A program made the translations under genes and the position numbers. A stretch of DNA of 64,000 nt from UBA1858 sp965227695 (GTDB lineage: Bacteria > Pseudomonadota > Gammaproteobacteria > UBA4575): NCBI GenBank assembly GCA_965227695.1, contig OZ245760.1, positions 1,488,001 through 1,552,000 on the forward strand, given 5' to 3'. The notes under the pieces were generated by a model, which saw only the letters and a list, made by a program, of their open reading frames with translations, was not told the DNA's origin and ran no database searches. The stretch's first letter is position 1. The number at the start of each line of letters is the position of its first letter. This document shows positions 34,409-42,818 of the stretch, one piece after another.

Positions 34409-37159
34409 TTAGGCCGCGCCTACTTTTATCGCGCAGAATTTAAATTCCGGAATTTTTGCGTATGGGTCCAGTGCATCTGTCGTTAGCAGGTTGGCAGCGG
34501 CTTCATGGTAACAAAACGGCATGAATATCTGTCCCTCGCTTAATCCGCTGTCGGCGCGTGCATAGCATTCAATTGTGCCGCGACGGGAGGTTAATTTAAT
34601 CAGGCTATTGGCTTCAAGACCAAGTTTCTGCAGATCCTTTGGATTGATTGAAGCGACAGGTACCGGCTCTATTGCATCAAGCATGGAAGCACGACGGGTC
34701 ATTGCCCCTGTATGCCAGTGCTCAAGCTGTCGGCCGGTAATTAGTACAAAGCTGTATTCCTGATCCGGCAATTCATCTGCATTCGTGAATTTGGCCGGTA
34801 CCAGTTTGCCTTTACCATTATCAGTAGGGAAGTCATCAATGAAAATGATACCCTGCCCGGGATCTTCCGGTGAATCGCATGGGTAAGTGACGGAGTGATC
34901 ATTCTCCAGTCTTTCCCACGACATGCCTTTGATTGAATCCATGCCTTCACGCATTTCAGTGAATACTTCCTGCGGACCACTGTAATTCCAGTCGAGTCCC
35001 AGACGCCTGGCCATTTCCTGGATAATCCACCAGTCCTGGCGAGCATCGCCAGGTGGATTGACAGCTTTACGACCAAGCTGCACGCGCCGATCAGTGTTGG
35101 TAAATGTGCCATCTTTTTCCGGAAACGCGGATGCAGGTAATATGACATCGGCAAATAAAGCAGTTTCAGTCATGAAGATATCCTGGACAACCAGATGCTT
35201 GAGGGAGGCAAGTGCCTGACGGGCATGGTTCAAATTGGGGTCAGACATCGCCGGGTTCTCACCTTCTATATACATTCCCTGTATTTTTCCCGCAGTAATT
35301 TCTTCCATAATTTCTACAACAGTAAGACCCGGCTTAGGGTCAAGGCGGGTATTCCATAATTTTTCAAAACGGGCCTGTGCCTGAGGATTGTCGACACGCT
35401 GGTAATCCGGAAATACCATGGGAATCAGCCCCACATCAGATGCCCCCTGCACATTATTCTGGCCACGTAACGGATGAAGCCCCGAACCTGGCTTGCCAAT
35501 CTGTCCCGAGATCAGGGAAAGTGCAATTAAGCAGCGCGCATTATCAGTGCCATGTATATGCTGAGAAATCCCCATGCCCCAAAAAATGATGGAGGCTTTT
35601 GAAGAAGCATAGACGCGGGCGACTTCGTGAAGTGTTTCAGCAGGTATGCCGCAAATCTTTTCCATTTGTTCCGGTGAAAAGTCCTGCAGATGTTGTTCCA
35701 GTTCAGCATAGCCCTCGGTTCGTCTGGCGACAAAGTCTTTATCGACAAGGCCTTGCTTGATGATGGAGTGCATGATTGCATTTAGCATTGCAACATCCGT
35801 ATCTGGCTTGAATTGCAGGAAGTAGTCAGCGTGGCGTGCAATCTCGGTGCGGCGAGGATCCATCACGATCAGGGTTTTACCGTTGCGTGCGGCATTTTTC
35901 ATGAATGTCGCAGCGACAGGGTGATTTGTCGTGGGATTTGAACCTATGATCACGATAACTTCCGAGTCTGCGACTTCCGCGACCTGGTTGGATACCGCGC
36001 CAGAACCAAGGCCCTCAAGTAAAGCGACGACTGAGGAGGCATGACAAAGACGTGTACAGTGATCTACATTATTTGTTCTGAATCCGGTTCGGACAAGTTT
36101 TTGAAACAGATACGCTTCTTCATTTGAGCCTTTAGCCGATCCAAAACCCGCTAAGGCATTGCCACCATGTTCATCGCGGATGGTACGCAGACCGGAGGCA
36201 GCAAATTCCAGGGCTTCTTCCCAACTGGCTTCTGTGAACATGTCATCAATTTCCTGCGGAGTCAGCTTCTCAATCTGCGTCACCTTGGGCGTGCCTGGTT
36301 TGCGGATGAGAGGTTTAGTCAGGCGGCGGTCGTTATGAATGTAATCAAAACCGTAACGCCCTTTAACACACAGACGCCCTTTGTTAGCTGGTCCATCCCG
36401 GCCTTCTACGTAAATAATTTTTTCATCTTTGATGTTGTAGGTCAGTAAGCAGCCAACACCACAATAGGGACATGCGGATTCAACCTTGCGGTCAGGCTTG
36501 TGCATGCCTAATTCATTCGATGGCATCAGCGCACCTGTTGGACAGGCCTGCACACATTCACCGCATGCGACACATGAGCTGTCGCCCATTGGGTCTGCAA
36601 TATCAAATACAATTTCAGAGTGTGATCCGCGGTTTGCATAACCAATGACGTCATTGTTCTGTTCTTCGCGGCATGCTCGCAGGCAACGTGTGCACTGAAT
36701 GCAGGCATCCAGGTTAACCGCGATGGCAGGGTGGGACAGATCCTGCTCCGGGTTATGCCTGGATTCAAATCTTGGCAAGCCAAGTTGTAACTTTTGCGAC
36801 CATTTATCCAGTTCACTGTTAAGCGTGTATTTTCGTTCCGCCATGTCGGACTGAAGCAACTCAAGGACCATTTTTTGAGAATGTAATACACGCTCGCTAT
36901 TGGTATTCACAACCATGCCCTCAGTCGGGGTGCGGACACATGATGGTTGCAAAACACGTTCACCTTCTATTTCTACAACACATGCACGGCAGTTACCATC
37001 GGCGCGCAGGCCATCGGTATAACACAGGTGGGGTATTTCAATGCCTTTGCGTCTTGCAGCCTGCAAGATTGTTTCATCTCCAAATGCAGTAATTTTGTCT
37101 CCGTTTAACGTGAATTCTACGGTATTTAATTCTGTTAAATCTTTAGGATTGGCTGCCAT
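34409..37159 (-). CDS. fdhA: NAD-dependent formate dehydrogenase, alpha (catalytic) subunit
   Basis: The 916-residue enzyme oxidises formate to CO2. Domain order: N-terminal [2Fe-2S] (CYTDGLRADGNCRACVVEI ... PSCVRTP), two [4Fe-4S] repeats (CIQCTRCLRACREEQ, CVACGECVQACPTGAL), then the Mo/W-bis-pterin domain with CPYCGVGC, the catalytic CHASSVV Cys after HCTRL, and a C-terminal GRQLEHWHTGAMTRR pterin-binding part. The catalytic residue is Cys, not Sec. It lies downstream of the beta subunit gene with a 114-bp gap. Mo versus W cannot be read from sequence. Confidence 0.93.
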   Translation of the reverse strand: MAANPKDLTELNTVEFTLNGDKITAFGDETILQAARRKGIEIPHLCYTDGLRADGNCRACVVEIEGERVLQPSCVRTPTEGMVVNTNSERVLHSQKMVLELLQSDMAERKYTLNSELDKWSQKLQLGLPRFESRHNPEQDLSHPAIAVNLDACIQCTRCLRACREEQNNDVIGYANRGSHSEIVFDIADPMGDSSCVACGECVQACPTGALMPSNELGMHKPDRKVESACPYCGVGCLLTYNIKDEKIIYVEGRDGPANKGRLCVKGRYGFDYIHNDRRLTKPLIRKPGTPKVTQIEKLTPQEIDDMFTEASWEEALEFAASGLRTIRDEHGGNALAGFGSAKGSNEEAYLFQKLVRTGFRTNNVDHCTRLCHASSVVALLEGLGSGAVSNQVAEVADSEVIVIIGSNPTTNHPVAATFMKNAARNGKTLIVMDPRRTEIARHADYFLQFKPDTDVAMLNAIMHSIIKQGLVDKDFVARRTEGYAELEQHLQDFSPEQMEKICGIPAETLHEVARVYASSKASIIFWGMGISQHIHGTDNARCLIALSLISGQIGKPGSGLHPLRGQNNVQGASDVGLIPMVFPDYQRVDNPQAQARFEKLWNTRLDPKPGLTVVEIMEEITAGKIQGMYIEGENPAMSDPNLNHARQALASLKHLVVQDIFMTETALFADVILPASAFPEKDGTFTNTDRRVQLGRKAVNPPGDARQDWWIIQEMARRLGLDWNYSGPQEVFTEMREGMDSIKGMSWERLENDHSVTYPCDSPEDPGQGIIFIDDFPTDNGKGKLVPAKFTNADELPDQEYSFVLITGRQLEHWHTGAMTRRASMLDAIEPVPVASINPKDLQKLGLEANSLIKLTSRRGTIECYARADSGLSEGQIFMPFCYHEAAANLLTTDALDPYAKIPEFKFCAIKVGAA

Positions 37160-37273
37160 TGGTTAACTCCATCTAAGAATGGTCATTGTTTAAAATTGTC
37201 CTGATATATACTGCAGGTAATCTCCATGATCATCACAAGCAGTACGTAAAAAGTAATTTCAGCCACGCTGAAA

Positions 37274-38950
37274 TTACTTAAGTTCATCCGGGAAATAGTT
37301 CATTACACATTGCATCGGGTTTGATGCTGCCTGTCCCAGTCCGCAGATTGAGGCATCTGACATGGTCTGCGATAATTCTTTCATTAGTGGCTGATCCCAC
37401 TTTTCTTTATCCATTAACATGACTGCCTTTGAGGTGCCGACACGGCAGGGAGTGCATTTGCCACATGATTCATGTGAGAAAAACTTCATGGCGTTATGGG
37501 CCAGGGCTCTGGCGCTGTCTTGGTGAGAGAAAATCATCACTGCAGCAGACCCGATAAAGCAGCCATATTCGTTAAGTGTATCAAAATCTAGCGGGATATC
37601 GCCCATGGTAGCCGGCAGGATCCCGCCTGATGCACCTCCGGGGAAGTATCCGTAAAATTCATGCCCATCAAGCATGCCACCGCAGTATTCGTCAATCAGT
37701 TCCTTTACCGTAATGCCCGCGGGGGCAAGATGTACGCCTGGTTTTTTCACCCGTCCACTGACTGAGAATGAACGCAGTCCTTTGCGGCCATTGCGGCCAT
37801 GTGAGGTAAACCACTCGGCGCCTTTTTCTATCAGGTCGCGTACCCAGTATAAAGTCTCCATATTATGTTCGAGGGTAGGGCGGCCAAAAACACCCACCTG
37901 TGCGACAAATGGCGGGCGTAATCGCGGCATTCCGCGTTTGCCCTCTATAGATTCAATCATGGCAGATTCTTCACCACATATATAAGCACCTGCACCGCGT
38001 CGAAGCTCGATATGGGGCAGCGGTTGTGGTGGATTGGCCTGTAATTTTTTTAATTCTTCAGTAAGTGCTTTTCGGATACCGGCGTATTCGTCTCTCAAGT
38101 AAATATAGACAGACTCGGTGCCGACAACATACGCGGCAATTAACATGCCTTCAAAAAAACGATGCGGATCTCTCTCCAGGTAGTAGCGATCCTTGAATGT
38201 CCCGGGCTCGCCTTCGTCTATATTTACCGCCATGATGCGCGGAGCCTGCTGGTCGCCCACGATTCTCCACTTGCGACCTGCCGGAAAGCCTGCGCCGCCC
38301 AGACCTCTTAAGTTGGAATCTTCCAGTGTCGTGATGACATCTTCTTTGGTGAGTTCCTGCTGGAACAATCGGGTCAGAGTATTATAGCCCCCCTGTCGTT
38401 TGTACTCTTCATAGTCAATGTAGTCGGGGGCCGTGGCTTCTGTTTGACTATTTTCAACAGCAGTGGTGATTTTGTTCAGATCTGCAAATGGTATGGCGTT
38501 GGTACCTACTACGGCAACAGGCGCCTGCTCACATCGGCCCACACAGGGGACAGGCTGGATGCGTATTTTACCGTCATATGTGTCTTCCAGGGCCTTGATA
38601 ATGTGATCAGCCTTGTTAAGTGTGCAGCTAACAGAGTCGCAAACCCGTATGGTCAGTTCGGGTGGCGCATGATGACCTTCTTTGACAATATCAAAGTGAT
38701 GATAGAATGATGCGACTTCATAAACCTCGGTGGTTGCAAGTTTCATGATGCTGGCGAGTGCGGTGATATGATCCGCAGAGATATGATGGTATCTGTCTTG
38801 TATTAAATGCAGGTACTCAATCATCAGGTCCCGCCTGAACGGGGTATCTGCCAATAGATCCTGGACTTGTTGGAGTGCGACAGGGTTGACGCTCCTGCCG
38901 CGCTTTTCTCCCCGCATTTTATTCCGTTTACGCTTGACGGCTGTATCCAT
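37274..38950 (-). CDS. fdhB: NAD-dependent formate dehydrogenase, beta subunit (NuoE-NuoF fusion)
   Basis: The 558-residue protein passes electrons to NAD+. Residues about 20-175 resemble NuoE, with the [2Fe-2S] ligands in CDSVSC and CVGRC. Residues about 200-540 resemble NuoF: LRGLGGAGFPAGRKWRI (FMN), GEPGTFKDR, GAGAYICGEESAMIESIEGKRG and the [4Fe-4S] SCGKCTPCRVGT. This fusion, paired with a Cys-type alpha subunit, is the layout of the FDH1 type described in Methylobacterium. No fdhD, gamma or delta subunit genes are adjacent. Confidence 0.93.
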   Translation of the reverse strand: MDTAVKRKRNKMRGEKRGRSVNPVALQQVQDLLADTPFRRDLMIEYLHLIQDRYHHISADHITALASIMKLATTEVYEVASFYHHFDIVKEGHHAPPELTIRVCDSVSCTLNKADHIIKALEDTYDGKIRIQPVPCVGRCEQAPVAVVGTNAIPFADLNKITTAVENSQTEATAPDYIDYEEYKRQGGYNTLTRLFQQELTKEDVITTLEDSNLRGLGGAGFPAGRKWRIVGDQQAPRIMAVNIDEGEPGTFKDRYYLERDPHRFFEGMLIAAYVVGTESVYIYLRDEYAGIRKALTEELKKLQANPPQPLPHIELRRGAGAYICGEESAMIESIEGKRGMPRLRPPFVAQVGVFGRPTLEHNMETLYWVRDLIEKGAEWFTSHGRNGRKGLRSFSVSGRVKKPGVHLAPAGITVKELIDEYCGGMLDGHEFYGYFPGGASGGILPATMGDIPLDFDTLNEYGCFIGSAAVMIFSHQDSARALAHNAMKFFSHESCGKCTPCRVGTSKAVMLMDKEKWDQPLMKELSQTMSDASICGLGQAASNPMQCVMNYFPDELK

Positions 38951-39101
38951 AGTTAATTGAGTTCCCTGTGATTAAATTGAAGTGTCATTTAGTGGCTATT
39001 TTACGTGATTTCGAACTGAAAGCGTATATCATTGATTTGATAGTTTGAAGCTCGGACAAGGACTTTATAATAGTAATCTGTATGCAATGAGGAGATTAAA
39101 T

Positions 39102-39488
39102 ATGGCCAAATGGCGAGATATTAAACCCGAGCAAACCTACACAGAAGAACAAATTCAGCAGCGTCTGGCAGAAGAACTGCCGCACTGGTACTACGAAAAT
39201 GGCTGGATTAGGCGTAAATACCGGACAAACAGCTGGAAAGGCACACTGATGGTGGTAAATACTGTCGGACACCTGGCCGAAGCGGCCTGGCATCACCCAG
39301 ACTTAACCGTCTCGTATGCCTTTGTCGTGGTGAAACTGATGAATCATGTCGCCAAAGGGGTGACCAATAAAGATTTCGCCCTTGCCAAAAAGATTGAGGA
39401 AGTCATTCAGTGGAATCCGGGTAAAGATGAACCGGATCTTGATGGGGTCCCTGACGATCAGCGCTTTGCTTATATCAAGTATGACTAA
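39102..39488 (+). CDS. Pterin-4a-carbinolamine dehydratase family protein
   Basis: The protein (128 residues from ATG 39102, with GAGGAG seven bases upstream) contains the DCoH/PCD signature: NTVGHLAEAAWHHPDLTVSYAFVVVKLMNHVAKGVTNKDFALAKKIE, including the active-site HHPD pair. It carries extra sequence at both ends relative to the ~100-residue core. PCD dehydrates 4a-hydroxytetrahydropterins. No aromatic amino acid hydroxylase is near; its place between formate dehydrogenase and C1 genes suggests a role with H4MPT-type pterins, which is inference. Confidence 0.82.
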   Translation: MAKWRDIKPEQTYTEEQIQQRLAEELPHWYYENGWIRRKYRTNSWKGTLMVVNTVGHLAEAAWHHPDLTVSYAFVVVKLMNHVAKGVTNKDFALAKKIEEVIQWNPGKDEPDLDGVPDDQRFAYIKYD

Positions 39489-39578
39489 CGGCCCACAGCG
39501 TCTGTAAATTTTGCTTATACTGAACATCTGCATGGGGTCAGGAGGGCACGATTTGGTAGCGGGTGGGCTAAATGAGGC

Positions 39579-39599
39579 CCCCTGTGTACAGTACAGGGG
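39579..39599. terminator. Stem-loop between the convergent pterin dehydratase and SCO genes
   Basis: CCCCTGT (39579-39585) pairs with ACAGGGG (39593-39599) across a 7-base loop in the 123-bp gap between two converging genes. A T run is lacking on both strands, so this is a weak or Rho-assisted candidate. Confidence 0.4.
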
Positions 39600-39611
39600 C
39601 AACACGCATTC

Positions 39612-40202
39612 CTACTGATTAATCAGTTTGCGGACCTGTTGTTCCAATACCGCAAAAGGGGTGCGCGGCAGGATGATACTGGCCACCTCACCCTGTTTGT
39701 TAATAAGATACATATTCGCGACATGCTCAACACTGTAAGTCGTGGAATCTGTGTCACCCTTGAAGCTGACTGTACCGTGATACTGTTCAAGAACCTGGTT
39801 GACCTGTTCCTGTGTGCCGGTCAAGCCAATGATATTTTTGTTGAAGTAGCTTACATAACTATCTAATATTTCAGGGGTATCTCGTTTAGGGTCAACACTG
39901 ATAAACAATATCTGAAGGTGGCTTGACTGTTCTTTAAGTGACGCAAGCAGGCGCTGGATATCCACCAGGGTGTTTGGGCACACATCCGGGCAATGGGTAA
40001 AACCAAAAAAAATCAATCCGACTTTGCCCTGTATATCACTCAGCCGAAAAGTTTCGCCGGTATGTGCAATCAGTTCAAAATCACCACCCAAACCGGGCTT
40101 TTTGGCGTGCGAATCTGTGATCGACAGGCTGAGGATTAATATCACCGCGAACAGTGCAGGTATCATCGTCAGTCGTCGCTTGTCTATCATATTCATTCCC
40201 AT
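39612..40202 (-). CDS. SCO1/SenC family protein with canonical CX3C motif
   Basis: SCO proteins are thioredoxin-fold copper chaperones on the periplasmic side. The sequence has a hydrophobic N-terminal anchor (MIPALFAVILILSLSI), the copper/thiol motif FTHCPDVCPNTL, and the conserved late His in YSVEHVANMYLI. Two Met codons follow the first; M5 at 40190 has GGGA upstream and may be the real start. It is divergent from mtoX, 344 bp away. MtoX is reported to be copper-dependent, so copper delivery is plausible, but a role in cytochrome oxidase assembly is equally possible. Confidence 0.85.
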   Translation of the reverse strand: MGMNMIDKRRLTMIPALFAVILILSLSITDSHAKKPGLGGDFELIAHTGETFRLSDIQGKVGLIFFGFTHCPDVCPNTLVDIQRLLASLKEQSSHLQILFISVDPKRDTPEILDSYVSYFNKNIIGLTGTQEQVNQVLEQYHGTVSFKGDTDSTTYSVEHVANMYLINKQGEVASIILPRTPFAVLEQQVRKLINQ

Positions 40203-40386
40203 GCGTTTTTGTTTTGTTTAAGACTGGTAATATTGCTGTCAGTTCGTTGTCTTGCAAGTGATTTTTGATGTCTTCATTGCGTCAGTCAGCGACAATCAGT
40301 TTCCCGCGAATAAACTATCAGTTTTTGTCTGTGTTTTTAGTATCTTACGCACACTTGATCTGGGACAACTAGTATTTTTTTAGAAC

Positions 40387-40414
40387 TTGATAGTCGCGCT
40401 GGATGCGGCATAAT
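40387..40414 (+). promoter_or_regulatory. Candidate sigma-70 promoter for mtoX
   Basis: TTGATA (40387-40392) and CATAAT (40409-40414) are separated by 16 bases, each differing from consensus at one or two positions. This would give a leader of about 125 bases before the mtoX ATG. The remaining part of the 344-bp gap (40203-40546) holds no gene I can support; the ribosome site is TGGAG, about eight bases from the ATG. Confidence 0.4.
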
Positions 40415-40546
40415 GTCGCACATCAAACTTGTTTTGGTTGGCCCATTCGTGGGTGAGTGCTTAAACAGACCTAAGCCGTAACCGTGTTTGTAAATCTTGA
40501 TTCGAGATCAGGTCTACTTAAAAAGTAACAATATGGAGTTTTAACT

Positions 40547-41926
40547 ATGAAAGAAATGCTTCCATTCAAATGGGCGAAAGGAGCCGCTGCTTCTGCGCTG
40601 GTTGGCACAATGGCGCTAGCAGGCGGGCTAACAGGGACTGTGCATGCCGATGAAACATGCATGTCGCCTTATATGGCCAAGATTGTTGGTCAAGAGGACT
40701 ATGTTTATGTCTGGACACTGGGTGTCGAGGGCATGGGCGATGAGCAGGACAAGCTTGTGACGGTATCCGTCAATCCGGATGCCGATGATTACGGTGAAGT
40801 GTCCCATATACTTTCTGTTGGTGGCCGTAATGAAGCACACCACTCCGGCTTGTCTGATGACCGCCGCTATCTCTGGGCAGGTGGTTTAGACAGTAACAAG
40901 ATTTTCATTTTTGATATCCACACCAACCCGCGCGAGCCAAAACTCTTTAAGGTCATAACAGACTTTGTGGAAAAAACCGGCGGAATGGTAGGACCACATA
41001 CATTCTATGCGCTCCCGGGACGTATCATGGTGACGGCATTATCGAATAATGTAGATCACGGTGGACGCACTGGAATGGCTGAATACACTACTGAAGGTGA
41101 ATTCATCGCTGCACACTGGAATCCGACAGACGAGGATCTGCGTGGCGCTGAAAAGAGTGGGCAATTTGCTGACGGTTACGGTTATGATGTCCGTGTGCTT
41201 CCACGAAGAAACATGATGTTAACGTCCTCATTTACTGGCTGGTCAAACTACATGATGGACTTCGGCCAGATGTTGTCAGATCCCGAAGCCATGAAGCGCT
41301 TTGGTAATACAATGATCGTCTGGGACCTGCACACCCGTAAGCCCAAGAAAGTTCTGGATGTGCCAGGAGCACCTCTGGAAATTCGTTGTGCCTGGTCAGG
41401 CCACAACAACTGGTGTTTCACATCAACCGCACTTACTTCCAAGCTTTGGCTGGTTTATGAAGATGAAAACGGCGAATGGCATTCAAAAGACGTAGGTGAC
41501 ATCGGTAACCCGGCTGACGTGCCACTTCCTGTTGACATCTCAATCACTGCAGATGACCAGGGACTTTGGGTGCAAACATTCATGGATGGAAAAACACGTT
41601 ACTTTGACATCAGCGATCCATTCAATCCAGAGCAGGTTTATGAGCATCAGATTGGTACACAAGTCAATATGATTTCTCAAAGCTGGGACGGTAAGCGTGC
41701 TTACTTCACAACTTCACTTTTGGGTAACTGGGACAAGACTGGTAAAGATGATGAGCAATTTATCAAGCTGTATCACTGGGATGGTAAAAAACTTGATCAT
41801 CAGTTTACCATTGACTTCTACGAGAAGAAGCTTGGTCGTGCTCACCAGATGAGATTTGGTGCTTACTCACTTTACTCTCAAAAGCCGAACTCTTCAGACA
41901 CTATGTTGTCACAAGTAGAGAAGTAA
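40547..41926 (+). CDS. mtoX: Methanethiol oxidase (selenium-binding protein 56 family)
   Basis: The 459-residue protein is an SBP56-family beta-propeller with an N-terminal export signal of about 34 residues ending VHA. Family motifs are seen: GRNEAHHSGLSDDRRYLWAGGL, the metal-binding MVGPHTFYALPG, HWNPTD, DYGYDVRVLPRRN-like YGYDVRVLPRRN, AHQMRFGAYSLYSQ. Bacterial members of this type oxidise methanethiol to formaldehyde, sulfide and H2O2 in the periplasm (established for Hyphomicrobium). SCO and MauG-like genes downstream match that known locus. Despite its family name there is no Sec codon. An intrinsic terminator follows. Confidence 0.92.
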   Translation: MKEMLPFKWAKGAAASALVGTMALAGGLTGTVHADETCMSPYMAKIVGQEDYVYVWTLGVEGMGDEQDKLVTVSVNPDADDYGEVSHILSVGGRNEAHHSGLSDDRRYLWAGGLDSNKIFIFDIHTNPREPKLFKVITDFVEKTGGMVGPHTFYALPGRIMVTALSNNVDHGGRTGMAEYTTEGEFIAAHWNPTDEDLRGAEKSGQFADGYGYDVRVLPRRNMMLTSSFTGWSNYMMDFGQMLSDPEAMKRFGNTMIVWDLHTRKPKKVLDVPGAPLEIRCAWSGHNNWCFTSTALTSKLWLVYEDENGEWHSKDVGDIGNPADVPLPVDISITADDQGLWVQTFMDGKTRYFDISDPFNPEQVYEHQIGTQVNMISQSWDGKRAYFTTSLLGNWDKTGKDDEQFIKLYHWDGKKLDHQFTIDFYEKKLGRAHQMRFGAYSLYSQKPNSSDTMLSQVEK

Positions 41927-41982
41927 AGTTCTGTAGGTTAGGCTCGATAGACGTTTTGTAAGCGTCTTAAAATAATAAAAAA

Positions 41983-42008
41983 GGCCGCCTACCAAGGCGG
42001 CCTTTTTT
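41983..42008 (+). terminator. Intrinsic terminator after mtoX
   Basis: GGCCGCCT (41983-41990) and AGGCGGCC (41995-42002) form a perfect 8-bp stem with a 4-base loop; an A run precedes and six T follow. It lies between mtoX and the SCO lipoprotein, 28 bp before the next ATG, so it likely gives mtoX mRNA in excess over the downstream genes. Confidence 0.9.
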
Positions 42009-42036
42009 ATGCAACCAAAGGAAGGAAACTACATTA

Positions 42037-42801
42037 ATGAAATACTTGATTGCCATTTGTCTGTTTAGCTTGTTGTTGCTTCAGGGATGTAAGGTACAGT
42101 CCACTCAAACTGTTTCTGATAATGATGCTGAGTATAGCGATACAAAAGAGGCAGAAACAGAAATTGAAGTGTCCAGTCACGGTGACCAGGTAGAATTGCA
42201 TGCGCCCGGTTGGGGCGATATGAAATTTGAATTGCCGGAACCTGGAACTTATAACCTACCACCTTTTGGTGAGGCGGCTGATGGAAATGTATTAACGAAG
42301 GATGGTGAGCAAAAGAAATTATCTGATTTTTATGGCGATAAGGTGGTCGTGCTGAGTTTTATGTATACCCAGTGCGCTGATCTTAATGGATGCCCATTAG
42401 TCACTGCGGTTTTTTACAAGATCAAAGAAGCGCTAAAAGACAATCCTGAACTTTCTGATCAATTGCGCCTGATTAGTCTCAGCTTTGACCCCAAGAATGA
42501 CACTCCGGAAGTGATGAAATTCTATGGTCAGGGAAGTGAAGATTTTGGCGGGCCAGAATGGCAATTTTTGACGACTTCTTCTGAAGACGAGCTTAATCCG
42601 ATTATTCATGAATTCGGACAATATGTTAACCAGGAATATGACCAGGAAGGCAACCCGACAAACAGAATTGCACATATATTGCGTGTTTTCATGATTGATA
42701 AAAACGGAATGAAACGAACCCAGTATAGTGCCACGTTTCTACATGCTGATTCGGTCATAACAGATCTTAAAACACTTCTCATGGAAGAACAGGGTAATTA
42801 G
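42037..42801 (+). CDS. SCO family lipoprotein with CX5C motif
   Basis: The 254-residue protein has a lipobox (LLLLQGC, Cys18) and a thioredoxin-fold SCO domain from about residue 75: KKLSDFYGDKVVVLSFMYTQCADLNGCPLVTAV, with the late His in NRIAHILRVFMID. The usual SCO motif is CX3C; here five residues separate the cysteines. An acidic linker (about residues 25-60) follows the lipid anchor. In known methanethiol oxidase loci a SCO1/SenC gene follows mtoX, as here. It may load copper into MtoX in the periplasm; this is inference. Confidence 0.85.
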   Translation: MKYLIAICLFSLLLLQGCKVQSTQTVSDNDAEYSDTKEAETEIEVSSHGDQVELHAPGWGDMKFELPEPGTYNLPPFGEAADGNVLTKDGEQKKLSDFYGDKVVVLSFMYTQCADLNGCPLVTAVFYKIKEALKDNPELSDQLRLISLSFDPKNDTPEVMKFYGQGSEDFGGPEWQFLTTSSEDELNPIIHEFGQYVNQEYDQEGNPTNRIAHILRVFMIDKNGMKRTQYSATFLHADSVITDLKTLLMEEQGN

Positions 42802-42818
42802 GCAATAACGGGTTGTGC

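Noticed and set aside
34409..37159. Possible selenocysteine formate dehydrogenase
   Set aside because: The catalytic position is encoded as Cys (CHASS) and the frame has no internal TGA.
40547..41926. The 'selenium-binding' name suggested a selenoprotein
   Set aside because: The reading frame has no internal TGA; the family name is historical and the context supports methanethiol oxidase.
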